Assembly: GCA_021826025.1 (NCBI GenBank)
Contig: JAKBBG010000013.1
Coordinates: forward strand, 1-32,882
Length of the DNA: 32,882 bases
Source of the DNA: Pseudomonadota bacterium
Lineage (GTDB): Bacteria > Pseudomonadota > Gammaproteobacteria > Burkholderiales > Ferrovaceae
Direction: 5' to 3'
The notes beneath the pieces were generated by a model. That model did no database searches. It worked only from the letters and a program-made list of their open reading frames with translations, and was not told the DNA's origin. The position numbers and the translations under genes were made by a program. This document shows positions 8,193 through 16,683 of this stretch, one piece after another (within the stretch, counting starts at the first letter, position 1; each line of letters opens with the position of its first letter).

Positions 8193-8965
8193 ACGCCCGG
8201 CTTTGCCTCCGGTTCCGCGGTATCCGTTTGCGTCTGCGGAGTCAGGATGGTCACGGTCACGCGGCGGTTTTTGGCCCGATGCTCCGGCGTGTCGTTGGGC
8301 ACCAGCGGCTGGTTGTCGGCCACGCCGGCCGCCGTCAGGCGCTTGCCGTCCACCCCTTCCTTGACGAACAACCGGACCACGCTGCTTGCCCGCGCAGAAG
8401 AGAGCTCCCAGTTGGACGGAAACCTAGCGGTGCTGATGGGGATATTGTCCGTGTGCCCCTCCACCTGGATGGCGAGGTCGCCCGGCTGCAGCACTTTGGC
8501 CACGGCCGCCAGAGTCTGAACGGCCTTCGGTTGCAGGGTGGCATCCCCCTCCTGAAACAGGGCGCTCACGTTGAGATCCAGAACGATGCCCCGCCCGCTC
8601 TGGATGACGCTCACCTGCCCTTTGCTTACCAGGGGTGCGAGTACCCGGCTCAGGTTGTCGAACAGGTTCTGCATGTATTCCTGCTGCTTGCGCTGCTGCT
8701 TGGCAATCCGGGCGTTCCTGCGATCCACCAGGGTGTGCAGCAGTTCGTCCTGGTCCATGTTCTGGGTGTCGGCGTCCAGCGTCAGGGTCATCCGGCTGAA
8801 GGCGGAATTGATCGACGTGCTCAGCACCTTGTATTTGCCTTCGTTGACCGATGAGATGGCATACATCACGACAAAAAATGCGAACAGCAGCGTGATGAAA
8901 TCCGCGTAGGACACCAGCCAGCGGTCGTTGTTGTCCCGATCGGCGCGCTTGGGGCGCCGGGCCAT
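8189..8965 (-). CDS. motD: Flagellar stator protein MotD (MotB family, second stator)
   Basis: 258 residues. It is the peptidoglycan-anchored half of a second proton-driven stator. Residues 16-36 form the single membrane helix with the proton-carrying aspartate D22 (WLVSYADFITLLFAFF). The C-terminal OmpA-like domain (about 135-240) carries VEGHTDNIPI and NWELSSARASSVVRLF, the peptidoglycan-binding signature. A start at 9025 is possible, but the ATG at 8965 gives the usual MARRPKR N-terminus and sits one base after the motC stop (TGAGATG), implying coupled translation. The assignment as MotD and not MotB rests on the short N-terminus, pairing with MotC, and the position behind fliA, as in pseudomonads. 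Confidence 0.92.
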   Translation of the reverse strand: MARRPKRADRDNNDRWLVSYADFITLLFAFFVVMYAISSVNEGKYKVLSTSINSAFSRMTLTLDADTQNMDQDELLHTLVDRRNARIAKQQRKQQEYMQNLFDNLSRVLAPLVSKGQVSVIQSGRGIVLDLNVSALFQEGDATLQPKAVQTLAAVAKVLQPGDLAIQVEGHTDNIPISTARFPSNWELSSARASSVVRLFVKEGVDGKRLTAAGVADNQPLVPNDTPEHRAKNRRVTVTILTPQTQTDTAEPEAKPGV

Positions 8966-8966
8966 C

Positions 8967-9707
8967 TCAGGGTAGATACCCTTGAAGTTTCCCTTGGACA
9001 AAATGGGGGTTTTCTCCGTTGGCAATCAGCATGAAGCCGTCCACCAGCATTTCGTAATGCGCAATCTGCTGTTGTATCAGCATCTTAAGCTTGTTTGCGA
9101 CGGGCAGGAACAGCAGGTTGGCAAATCCCACCCCGTAAATGGTCGAAATGAACGCCACCGCGATGCCCGAACCGAGCCGGGATGGCTCGCCCAGGCGCTC
9201 CATCACCTGGACGAGGCCCAGCACGGCGCCCAGCATGCCGATGGTGGGCGCATACCCGGCAGCCGCTTCCCATACCCGGGCCGAAGCCCAGCGAAAATGC
9301 TCGTAGGTCTGGATCTCCACGGCCATGACTTCCCGGATCTTGTCCGCGCTGTAGCCGTCCGCCAGAAGCTGCAGTCCTTTGCGGATGAACGGATCTTCCT
9401 GTTTCCCCACCTGGGTTTCCAGCACCAGCAGGCCTTCGCGCCGGGCCTGGTTGCTCCATTCGAGAATCAGGCGCTGCAGTTCCAGGGGGGAATCCAGGGG
9501 GCTTGTGAACACCCACCCCCCCATGCGCAGTGCCGTCACGAATACCCTGAACGGCGTTTGCACCATCACCGCGCCCACCGTTCCGCCGAACACGATGACG
9601 AAGGCGGTGCCTTGCAGCAGAGTGCCCAGGGCGCCGCCTTCCAGCCACTGACCGCCAACCACCCCGGCCAACCCCACCAGCAGGCCGGCGATGCTGAGCT
9701 TTTCCAT
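8967..9707 (-). CDS. motC: Flagellar stator protein MotC (MotA family, second stator)
   Basis: 246 residues. It is the ion-channel subunit that pushes on the rotor together with MotD. Four membrane segments are visible: about 4-20, 28-50, 152-172 (YAPTIGMLGAVLGLVQVM, with the conserved proline P154) and 179-203 (GSGIAVAFISTIYGVGFANL). The cytoplasmic loop between segments 2 and 3 has a charged helix (EGLLVLETQVGKQEDPFIRKG). It starts 3 bp after the fliA stop and is one base from motD, so the stator genes are expressed with the sigma-28 gene. The window has a separate motAB pair, so the organism probably has two stators on one motor. Confidence 0.93.
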   Translation of the reverse strand: MEKLSIAGLLVGLAGVVGGQWLEGGALGTLLQGTAFVIVFGGTVGAVMVQTPFRVFVTALRMGGWVFTSPLDSPLELQRLILEWSNQARREGLLVLETQVGKQEDPFIRKGLQLLADGYSADKIREVMAVEIQTYEHFRWASARVWEAAAGYAPTIGMLGAVLGLVQVMERLGEPSRLGSGIAVAFISTIYGVGFANLLFLPVANKLKMLIQQQIAHYEMLVDGFMLIANGENPHFVQGKLQGYLP

Positions 9708-9710
9708 CCG

Positions 9711-10424
9711 TCAGTGCCCTTTGAGGCGGCTGCGCAGACGCGCCACAGCCTGGCTATGCAATTGGCATACGCGCGACTCGCTGACCCCCATCACCTCCCC
9801 GATCTCGCGCAAGTTCATTTCCTGCTCGTAATGCATGCCCATCAGCATCCGTTCCCGTTCGGGCAGGTCTTCGATGGCTTCGATCAGTGCGGAACGGAAC
9901 CGCGCATCGCGCAGCACGTCCACCGGGTCAGGGTCGTTGCCCACTTCATGCCGGTCGAAAAAGCTGTCGTCACCGTCCAGCTCGTGAAAGTCTTCGTAGT
10001 AGATGAGTTGGGCGCCGCGCGATTCGAACAGCATTTGCTGATAGTCGGCCAGGGCCATGCCCATCTCGCCCGCGATTTCCGATTCGCTGGGCGCCTTGCC
10101 GAGCTGCTGCTGGAGGCGGTGAATGGCCTGTTCGATGCGCCGCATGTCCCGGCGCATCGAACGGGGCAACCAGTCCGACTGCCGCAGCTCGTCCAGCATG
10201 GCACCGCGGATGCGCTGGGCCGCATAGGTTTCGAACTGCGCTCCGCGCAGCTCGTCGTACCGGTTGGCCGCCTCCAGAAGCCCCATCATGCCGGCCTGGA
10301 TCATGTCGTCCACTTCGACGCTTCCGGGCAGCTTGGCCTTCAAATGGTGGGCGATGCGTTTGACCAGCGGCGCATACTCCCTCAGGCACTGCTCCTTGTC
10401 GTTCAAACCGGCTGGCGTATACAT
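9711..10424 (-). CDS. fliA: RNA polymerase sigma-28 factor FliA
   Basis: 237 residues. FliA directs transcription of late flagellar, motor and chemotaxis genes. Region 2 is seen in LPGSVEVDDMIQAGMMGLLE and the following YD...RGAMLDELRQSDWLPRS; region 3 covers the middle; region 4 is LPERERMLMGMHYEQEMNL followed by GVSESRVCQLHSQAVARLRS. The ATG at 10424 is chosen because MYTPAG...DK...YAPLVKR aligns from the first residues with enteric FliA and gives the usual length; a GTG at 10490 overlapping flhG by 7 bases is the alternative. It is embedded between flhG and motC, as in pseudomonads (flhA-flhF-fleN-fliA). Confidence 0.95.
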   Translation of the reverse strand: MYTPAGLNDKEQCLREYAPLVKRIAHHLKAKLPGSVEVDDMIQAGMMGLLEAANRYDELRGAQFETYAAQRIRGAMLDELRQSDWLPRSMRRDMRRIEQAIHRLQQQLGKAPSESEIAGEMGMALADYQQMLFESRGAQLIYYEDFHELDGDDSFFDRHEVGNDPDPVDVLRDARFRSALIEAIEDLPERERMLMGMHYEQEMNLREIGEVMGVSESRVCQLHSQAVARLRSRLKGH

Positions 10425-10483
10425 GTCATCAGTCGATGCTCTGAGCCCACTGTCGGACGGCGTTGTTGACGAAAGATCCGAGG

Positions 10484-11317
10484 CTACCACGAGAGGGGGT
10501 CGGCGGGGCGTCGCCCGAGCTGCAGCGAACCCATCAAGACCTGCCCCAGCCTGCGGATGGCCACTGAAGCCGGCACATCGGCAACGGCCGCCGGTGCGTC
10601 AAAACGTAATTGTGTCGCACGACGGATGGGTTCATCAACTGGGAGGGTTCCCAGCCATTCCAGGGAAAGGGCGAGGTGGTCGCGGGCCACGCGTGCCAGG
10701 TTCCCGAACACCCATTCGGCGTCCGACGGGTCGCTCACCCGGTCCATGACGATTCCGAAGCGGGTCAGGCCGTCCTCCTGGTGCAGGCGTTTGATCAGGG
10801 CATAGCCTGCCTTGAGGCCGGCGGCCGTGCAGTCCATGACCAGCACCACGGTGAACGACTCCCCGTCCCCCGGCCTCGGCGCTCCTGCCTGGTTCGCAGC
10901 GTCCACCAGGATCACCTCGGCCGAATGGATGATCCGGTCGAAAAGCCCTGCCAGGGCGCTGCGCTCTTCCCGCCCCAGCCTTGGGAAGTCGCGCAGGATC
11001 CGGGCCATGGGCAGCACGCGCAGCCCCGGGGCAGCTTCCAGCATCACGTCCGCAAGGGACTTGTCGCCCCGCAGGACATGCAGCAGGTCCAGCCGGGGCT
11101 TCATGGACAGGCGATGGGCCACGGTGTCGTGGGACAGGTTTTCGTCCAGGACCAGCACATCGCATCCCTGCCGGGACAGATCGGCCGCAAGCCCGGTGAC
11201 GAGAGCGGACGTCACGCTGCCGGGCTGCGTCCCGGAAAACGCCCATATGGGCGCCGCGGGCCGCACCAGCAGCCGGCGCAAACCGGAAGCCTGGTCGGCG
11301 CCTTGCTCAGCCTGCAT
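10484..11317 (-). CDS. flhG: FlhG/FleN-like MinD-family protein with degenerate P-loop
   Basis: 277 residues. FlhG normally is an ATPase that limits flagellar number and stimulates the FlhF GTPase. The start at 11317 places the FlhF-activating motif DQAxxLR at residues 8-14 (DQASGLR), where it belongs. However, the P-loop region reads AFSGTQPGSVTSAL; family members have SGKGGVGKT, so both lysines are gone. The later parts are still MinD-like: VLVLDENLSHDTVAHRL, LRGDKSLADVML, and a Walker B-like VILVDAANQAG. ATP binding is therefore doubtful, while FlhF activation could remain. It overlaps the flhF end by 11 bases and is followed by fliA. The gene name rests on context and the remaining motifs. 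Confidence 0.85.
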   Translation of the reverse strand: MQAEQGADQASGLRRLLVRPAAPIWAFSGTQPGSVTSALVTGLAADLSRQGCDVLVLDENLSHDTVAHRLSMKPRLDLLHVLRGDKSLADVMLEAAPGLRVLPMARILRDFPRLGREERSALAGLFDRIIHSAEVILVDAANQAGAPRPGDGESFTVVLVMDCTAAGLKAGYALIKRLHQEDGLTRFGIVMDRVSDPSDAEWVFGNLARVARDHLALSLEWLGTLPVDEPIRRATQLRFDAPAAVADVPASVAIRRLGQVLMGSLQLGRRPADPLSW

Positions 11318-12413
11318 GGGCTGCCAGGGCCCCCTGGGGGAATTCGAGCGCATCGTGGGCCGCATGGGCGGTCGTATCCAGGCTGTCGAACGTGCAGCGC
11401 AGCAGATACGGGATGCTCACTTCGTGAAGGTCTTCCGGGACGCGTTGGCCGTTGGCAATGAAGTGCATCACCAGCTTATGCCGGATCACCACATCCAAAA
11501 CCCCGCCCAGGGATACGGATTCATCCAGTTTCGTGGGAATGCATCCGGCGACTCCCGGGCTGCGGTAAACCCGGACCACGTCTTCCAGAGTGCGCAGGTT
11601 GCTGGTGGCATTGAGCAGCAGAAGCCGTCGCACCCCGCAGGCGTCCAGCATGGCCGCCTGATCCATGACGCGGCTGTCGCGCTGGCCCATGCCCATGGTA
11701 TCGATCAGCACCAGGTGCTTTTGTTTGAGGGCGGATAGCGTCAACTGAAGGTCGGCTGCATCGCGCACGCTGTGCACCGAGACGCCCAGGATTTTTCCAT
11801 AGATGCGCAGTTGCTCGAAGGCACCGACGCGGTAACTGTCCGTGCTCACCAGCGCCACCCGCTCGGGCCCGAAACGAACCACGGCGCGCGCAGCGAGCTT
11901 GGCCGTGGTGGTCGTTTTGCCGACCCCGGTGGGTCCCACCAGGGCGTAAACGCCCCCGTTCTGCACGATTTCCTCGTCTCCGGCGCGGTAGCGCAAATTT
12001 CGCTCGAGCACTTTCAACACCCAGTCCAGGCCCGCGTTTTCCGGCATGCGTTCCAGCATCTGTTCCGCCAGGGCCTGACCGAAACCCGCTTTCATCAGGC
12101 TGCGCTGAATACGCACTGCAGAGGCCCCACCCGTATTTGCGCCGGGCTTGGCCAGCGCCGAGAGCCGGTCCAGAAGCTGGTCGTGCAGGGCGCGGAGTTC
12201 ACCCATCATGCCGTGCGATTGCCCCGCAGGCTGCGATGGGGCTGCCGGCAGCGATTGCCCCATCTTCTTGAGCAACGCCGGGTGGGCCGCCACGATTTCC
12301 ACCTGCTCGCCCGCCTTGCGGTTGGACAGAATGACGGCATCTTCCCCAAGTTCAGCCCGCACTTGCCGCAGCACTTCCCTTGAATTGGCCCCCAGAAACG
12401 TCTTCATGCTCAT
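11307..12413 (-). CDS. flhF: Flagellar placement GTPase FlhF (SRP family)
   Basis: 368 residues. FlhF marks the site, usually the cell pole, where the flagellum is built. Residues 1-50 form the basic B domain (MKTFLGANSREVLRQVRAEL). The N and G domains follow: G1 GPTGVGKTTTTAKLAAR at about 160-176, STDSYRVGAFEQLRIYGKIL (SRP-type insertion), G3-like DTMGMGQRD at 238-246 (most relatives have DTAGM), and G4 TKLDES. The ATG overlaps the flhA stop by 4 bases (ATGA), so translation is coupled. Together with flhG it suggests polar flagella, even though the cell uses FlhDC as regulator. Confidence 0.95.
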   Translation of the reverse strand: MSMKTFLGANSREVLRQVRAELGEDAVILSNRKAGEQVEIVAAHPALLKKMGQSLPAAPSQPAGQSHGMMGELRALHDQLLDRLSALAKPGANTGGASAVRIQRSLMKAGFGQALAEQMLERMPENAGLDWVLKVLERNLRYRAGDEEIVQNGGVYALVGPTGVGKTTTTAKLAARAVVRFGPERVALVSTDSYRVGAFEQLRIYGKILGVSVHSVRDAADLQLTLSALKQKHLVLIDTMGMGQRDSRVMDQAAMLDACGVRRLLLLNATSNLRTLEDVVRVYRSPGVAGCIPTKLDESVSLGGVLDVVIRHKLVMHFIANGQRVPEDLHEVSIPYLLRCTFDSLDTTAHAAHDALEFPQGALAAHAG

Positions 12414-14497
12414 GCCCTACCTCCAACCATGGATGTCACCCGGATCGTCTTGAAACCGGGCACTTCATCGTGAGAAATCACTTTCAGCTGCGGAAGCGAC
12501 CGCTTGAGGAAGCGCGCCAGCAGTTCCCGTATCTGGGCCGGAACCAGCAACACGGCCGGCAACCCCAGTTTTTCCTGTTTTTCAGTGGCGACCCGCGTCT
12601 CCCGCAGCAGCGTATCGGCCAGTCCCGGTTCGATGGCCTGGCTCGCGCCGCCCGCCTGAAGCGCCTGGACAAGCAGATATTCCAGCTCCTTGTCCATGCC
12701 GATGACCTGGAGTTCCTGCGACGCGGGATAAAGCTGTTGCACGATGGCCGGCCCCAGCGCCACGCGCACCTGGGCCGTGAGCGCATGGGGATCCTGGGTC
12801 TGTCCGGACTGTTTGGTCAGCGTTTCCAGGATGGTGCGCATGTCGCGGATGTGCATGCCTTCGTCCAGCAGGCTTTGCAGCACCTTCTGTACGGTCGCCA
12901 GAGGCAGCAGTTTGGGCACCAGGTCTTCCGTCAGCTTGGGCGCGTGCTTGCCCACATGCTCGAGCAGCTGCTGCAATTCCTGGAGGCCCAGCAGCTCGCT
13001 GGCATGGGTATTGATCAGGTGGCTCAGATGCGTGGCCACCACGGTGCTCACGTCCACCACGGTGTACCCCTGGGCCTGCGCGTGCTCCCGCAGCGAGGCG
13101 TCGATCCAGACGGCCGGCAATCCAAAAGCCGGGTCGCGCGTCTGGGTTCCCTGCAGCTGTCCGCTCACGTTTCCCGGATTGATGGCCAGATACATGCCCA
13201 CGAAAGCTTCCCCTGCTCCGATTTCCGCACCTTTGAGGGTGATGCGGTAGGCGTTGGGCTTGAGGTCGAGATTGTCGCGAATATGGATGGACGGCGGCAG
13301 GAAGCCGATTTCCTGGGCGAATTTCTTCCGGATCCCCTTGATCCGGCGCAGCAGGTCGCCGTCCTGCGTCTTGTCCACCAGCGAAATAAGGCGGTACCCC
13401 ACTTCGAGCCCCAGCACGTCCACCTGGGACACGTCGTCCCACGTGGCTTCAGGCGGCTCCAGGCTCGCGGGAGCGGCGGTCCCGGCTTCCGGCGCCGCCG
13501 CTTCGCTTTCCTGTTTTTGCATCTGCAGCCAGTACCCACCCCCGCCCAGCAACAGGGCAAACATCAGGAACGCCACGTGCGGCATGCCGGGCACCAGCCC
13601 CAGCCCCCCCACGATGCCCGAGGTCAGCATGAGCACCAGGGGTTGGGTAAAAATCTGTCCGACCAGCTGCTGGCCGATGTTTTCTTCCGTCGTGACGCGG
13701 CTCACCACGATGCCCGCGGCCGTGGATATGACGAGGGCGGGGATCTGGGCCACCAGTCCGTCGCCGATGGTGAGCAGGGTATAGTTTTTCGCCGCGGTCG
13801 CAACGTCGAGATTGTGCTGCAGCACACCGACAATGAAGCCGCCCACGATGTTGATGAGCAGGATCACGATGCCGGCCACCGCGTCCCCGCGCACGAATTT
13901 GCTGGCACCGTCCATGGAACCGTAAAAGTCCGCTTCCTGGGCTATCATGGCCCGGCGCCGTCGCGCTTCGTCCTCACCGATCAGGCCGGCGTTCAGGTCG
14001 GCGTCGATGGCCATTTGCTTTCCGGGCATGGCGTCGAGGGTGAAGCGGGCACCCACTTCCGCTATGCGCCCCGCCCCTTTGGTGATCACCACGAAATTGA
14101 TCACCACCAGGATCATGAAGACCACGATCCCCACGGCGTAGTTGCCCCCCACCAGAAAATGACCGAACGCTTCGATGACTTTCCCCGCCGCGTCCGGCCC
14201 GGTATGCCCTTCCAGCAGCACCACGCGGGTCGATGCCACGTTGAGGGACAGGCGCAGCAGGGTGGTGATCAGCAGAACCGTGGGAAATGCCGAGAAATCG
14301 AGCGGTTTCATCGTGTTCATGCTCACCAGCAGCACCATGATGGCCACCGCGATGTTGAAGGTGAACAGGATGTCCAGAAGGAAAGGAGGCAGCGGCAACA
14401 CCATCATGGCGAGCACCAGGATGATGAGCAGGGGTCCCATCAAGCCCCGGACGCCGGACCGTTTCAGGAATTCCAGTAGGCCTGTCAGCAGGTTCAT
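12410..14497 (-). CDS. flhA: Flagellar export gate protein FlhA
   Basis: 695 residues, the normal length. FlhA is the large ring subunit of the flagellar type III export gate and its cytoplasmic domain binds chaperone-substrate complexes. The N-terminal half has eight membrane segments (first: GLMGPLLIILVLAMMVLPLP) and the conserved cytoplasmic loop (AGRIAEVGARFTLDAMPGKQ, then MAIDADLNAGLI). A linker at about 325-350 leads into the soluble C-terminal domain (DVLGLEVGYRLISLVD, PSIHIRDNLDLKPNAYRI). It lies 2 bp after flhB and overlaps flhF by 4 bases, giving the standard order flhB-flhA-flhF. Confidence 0.97.
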   Translation of the reverse strand: MNLLTGLLEFLKRSGVRGLMGPLLIILVLAMMVLPLPPFLLDILFTFNIAVAIMVLLVSMNTMKPLDFSAFPTVLLITTLLRLSLNVASTRVVLLEGHTGPDAAGKVIEAFGHFLVGGNYAVGIVVFMILVVINFVVITKGAGRIAEVGARFTLDAMPGKQMAIDADLNAGLIGEDEARRRRAMIAQEADFYGSMDGASKFVRGDAVAGIVILLINIVGGFIVGVLQHNLDVATAAKNYTLLTIGDGLVAQIPALVISTAAGIVVSRVTTEENIGQQLVGQIFTQPLVLMLTSGIVGGLGLVPGMPHVAFLMFALLLGGGGYWLQMQKQESEAAAPEAGTAAPASLEPPEATWDDVSQVDVLGLEVGYRLISLVDKTQDGDLLRRIKGIRKKFAQEIGFLPPSIHIRDNLDLKPNAYRITLKGAEIGAGEAFVGMYLAINPGNVSGQLQGTQTRDPAFGLPAVWIDASLREHAQAQGYTVVDVSTVVATHLSHLINTHASELLGLQELQQLLEHVGKHAPKLTEDLVPKLLPLATVQKVLQSLLDEGMHIRDMRTILETLTKQSGQTQDPHALTAQVRVALGPAIVQQLYPASQELQVIGMDKELEYLLVQALQAGGASQAIEPGLADTLLRETRVATEKQEKLGLPAVLLVPAQIRELLARFLKRSLPQLKVISHDEVPGFKTIRVTSMVGGRA

Positions 14498-14499
14498 GA

Positions 14500-15645
14500 T
14501 CAGTGATGCCGGGTTTCAGGATCGAGTTCGGGGGGGACCACGAGATGCTGCGGAGCTGCGGGTGCGGTGCCCCCGCCCACTTCGTACCGGCGCAGCTGGT
14601 AGGCATAGGCCAGCACTTCCGCCACGGCAACATAAAGCTGTTCGGGGATGAGTTGGTCCAGTTCCGCATGTTTGTAAAGCGCGCGGGCCAGGGGCGGAGC
14701 TTCGAGAATCGGCACCTGGTGCTCTTGCGCAAGCGCGCGGATCCGTTCTGCGAGCAGGTGCGTCCCTTTGGCCACCACGATGGGAGCCCGCATGCTCTGC
14801 TCCTGGTAGCGCAACGCAACCGCATAGTGCGTCGGGTTGGTGACGACCACGTCGGCCGTCTGGACTTTCGACATCATCCGGCGACGGGCCATTTCGCGCT
14901 GCATGCCGCGGATGCGGGCGCGTACCTGCGGATCGCCTTCCGTTTCCTTGGATTCCTGGCGAACTTCCTCGCGCGTCATCCTGAGCCGCTTGGCATGCTC
15001 CCAGAGCTGGAAAGGCACGTCCACGGCCACAATCAGCAGCATGCCGCCCATGATGGCAAAAAATCCGTCCCACAACAGCTGCCCCATCTGGGCCGTCGCC
15101 ACGGTCACCGGCTGTGCGGCCAGCCCCAGCATGGCATCCTTGTGATGCCACAGGGCCCAGGCCCCCGCCACGGCCACGACCAATGCCTTGGCGATGCTTT
15201 TTCCCAGTTCGACCCAGCTGTGCACGGAGAACAGGCGCTTCAGCCCGCTGATCGGGTCGAGCCGTTCCATGTTTGGCTGCAGCGCCTTGAAACTCAGCAT
15301 CCAGCCGTTCAGCAGAAGCGGGGAAAACACCGCTGCCACCAGCAGGAGGCCGAGCAGCGGCAGAAAAGCCAGAAACGCTTCAAAGGTGAGTTTGTACAGC
15401 CGGGGAACCAGAAGGTCGCTGTGGAAAGCCAGGGCGGCGTCCCAGGTGAGCCCTTCCTGCAGAATCCCCAGAAGCCGGTTCGACCAGTAGCCCCCCATCA
15501 ACCAGACCCCGGCGCCCCCTGCCAGCAGCACTGCAAAGGTGGAAAGTTCGCGGGAGCGCGCAACCTGCCCTTCTTCGCGGGCCTGATCCAGGCGCCGCTG
15601 CGAAGGTTGTTCCGTTTTTTCCAGGTCGCTGCTGTCTTCGGCCAT
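14500..15645 (-). CDS. flhB: Flagellar export switch protein FlhB
   Basis: 381 residues. FlhB switches export from rod/hook proteins to filament proteins after cutting itself. The start MAEDSSDLEKTEQPSQRRLD is typical, followed by four membrane segments and the autocleavage motif NPTH at residues 270-273 (VVVTNPTHYAVALRY). The C-terminal domain is of normal size and ends in a flexible Pro/Ala tail. It is the first gene of the long minus-strand unit flhB-flhA-flhF-flhG-fliA-motC-motD and lies 69 bp after cheR. That gap may hold a promoter, but I find no convincing sigma-28 or sigma-70 site there. Confidence 0.97.
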   Translation of the reverse strand: MAEDSSDLEKTEQPSQRRLDQAREEGQVARSRELSTFAVLLAGGAGVWLMGGYWSNRLLGILQEGLTWDAALAFHSDLLVPRLYKLTFEAFLAFLPLLGLLLVAAVFSPLLLNGWMLSFKALQPNMERLDPISGLKRLFSVHSWVELGKSIAKALVVAVAGAWALWHHKDAMLGLAAQPVTVATAQMGQLLWDGFFAIMGGMLLIVAVDVPFQLWEHAKRLRMTREEVRQESKETEGDPQVRARIRGMQREMARRRMMSKVQTADVVVTNPTHYAVALRYQEQSMRAPIVVAKGTHLLAERIRALAQEHQVPILEAPPLARALYKHAELDQLIPEQLYVAVAEVLAYAYQLRRYEVGGGTAPAAPQHLVVPPELDPETRHH

Positions 15646-15714
15646 GAGTCCATCCGTCTCTCACGGCCATTATCCGGGTGTCAGCACCGTTCAATCCTGG
15701 AATAAGCACCCGAT

Positions 15715-16587
15715 TTAGGGGGCTTTTCCCTTGCGCCAGGCGGGCGCCAATTCGTATACGGTTTTGCCGCGCAGCCTGAAGCAGTCTTCGGCGTGGCTGA
15801 ACCTTTCGGAATGCCCGGCGTACAGCAGCCCGTCGGGGTGCAGGAGCGGTGCGAACCGCCGCAGCACTTTCAATTGGGTGTCGCGGTCGAAGTAGATCAT
15901 CACGTTCCTGCAAAAAATGGCATCCAGGGGCGCCCTGACGGGCCACTGGGGTTGCAGGAGGTTGACTTGCCGGAAGGAAACCAGGCGCCGGATTTCCTCC
16001 TTGACCTGCACCAGGGGTCCCGATTCGCCCATCGATTTGACGAAATAGCGTTCCAGCCGCTGGCTGTCGATCCGGCTGACCCTTTCCGCGGGATAGATGC
16101 CCCGTTTCGCGGTTTCCAGGACTTCCGTATCGATGTCCGAGGCAATGATCGTGACCGCCGGCGACCAGGTCGCAAACGTTTCCACCACGGTGATGGCCAT
16201 GCTGTAAGCCTCCTCCCCGGTGGACGCCGCGCTGCACCAGAGCACGATGGAACTCTTCCCTTTGAGTCCCCGCAACTGTTCCGACAGCAGTTCAAAATGG
16301 TGCGGTTCACGGAAAAAGGCGGTGTGATTGGTGGTGAGCGCATTGGTAAAGGCTTCCCATTCGCGCTGGTCACCCCGCTCCAGCAGTTTGAGGTAGTCCG
16401 AAAAGGTCCTGATGCCGGTGGCCCGTAGCCGCCGGGAAAGCCGTCCGTACACCAGATCGTACTTGCTGTCGCCCAGAAAAATCCCCGCGCGTTCCCGAAT
16501 GAGGTCGCGGACACGCTCGAAGTCCTTGATCGTGAAGTGAAATTCACGATCGAACTGCCCGTCAGGGTGGGGATCTCTCAGTACCAT
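15715..16587 (-). CDS. cheR: Chemotaxis receptor methyltransferase CheR
   Basis: 290 residues. CheR transfers methyl groups from S-adenosylmethionine to chemoreceptor glutamates. The N-terminal helical domain (DFERVRDLIRERAGIFLGDS) precedes the SAM-binding domain with TNHTAFFREPHHFELL, WCSAASTGEEAYSMAI and IFCRNVMIYFDRDTQLKVL. The ATG at 16587 is chosen; extending upstream would need a TTG codon inside an A/T homopolymer stretch. There is no cheB or cheD beside it, and the other che genes lie 3 kb away on the opposite strand, so it is an isolated adaptation gene here. It is transcribed away from flhDC. Confidence 0.94.
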   Translation of the reverse strand: MVLRDPHPDGQFDREFHFTIKDFERVRDLIRERAGIFLGDSKYDLVYGRLSRRLRATGIRTFSDYLKLLERGDQREWEAFTNALTTNHTAFFREPHHFELLSEQLRGLKGKSSIVLWCSAASTGEEAYSMAITVVETFATWSPAVTIIASDIDTEVLETAKRGIYPAERVSRIDSQRLERYFVKSMGESGPLVQVKEEIRRLVSFRQVNLLQPQWPVRAPLDAIFCRNVMIYFDRDTQLKVLRRFAPLLHPDGLLYAGHSERFSHAEDCFRLRGKTVYELAPAWRKGKAP

Positions 16588-16642
16588 GCTGTTGAATATG
16601 GAACCGCCGGAAAGAAAAATCAAAAAAAATTAAAAAAAACCC

Positions 16643-16669
16643 TAAAGTTTTTTTGGGGGGCGCCGATAA
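16643..16669 (+). promoter_or_regulatory. Perfect sigma-28 promoter upstream of flhDC
   Basis: TAAAGTTT (16643-16650), 11-nt spacer, GCCGATAA (16662-16669): an exact match to the consensus, facing flhD. The predicted leader is about 210 nt. It suggests that FliA feeds back on the master regulator. A separate sigma-70 start site elsewhere in the gap is possible but not obvious. Confidence 0.85.
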
Positions 16670-16683
16670 AGACTCAAAGAGAG

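Noticed and set aside
8982-10469. A 495-codon open frame on the plus strand opposite motC and fliA
   Set aside because: It spans two well-identified genes on the other strand and has shadow-like composition without domain signatures.
12380-14479. A 699-codon open frame on the plus strand opposite flhA
   Set aside because: FlhA on the minus strand is unmistakable. The antisense translation is rich in His, Gln and Arg with no known motif, as expected from the mirror of a GC-rich gene.
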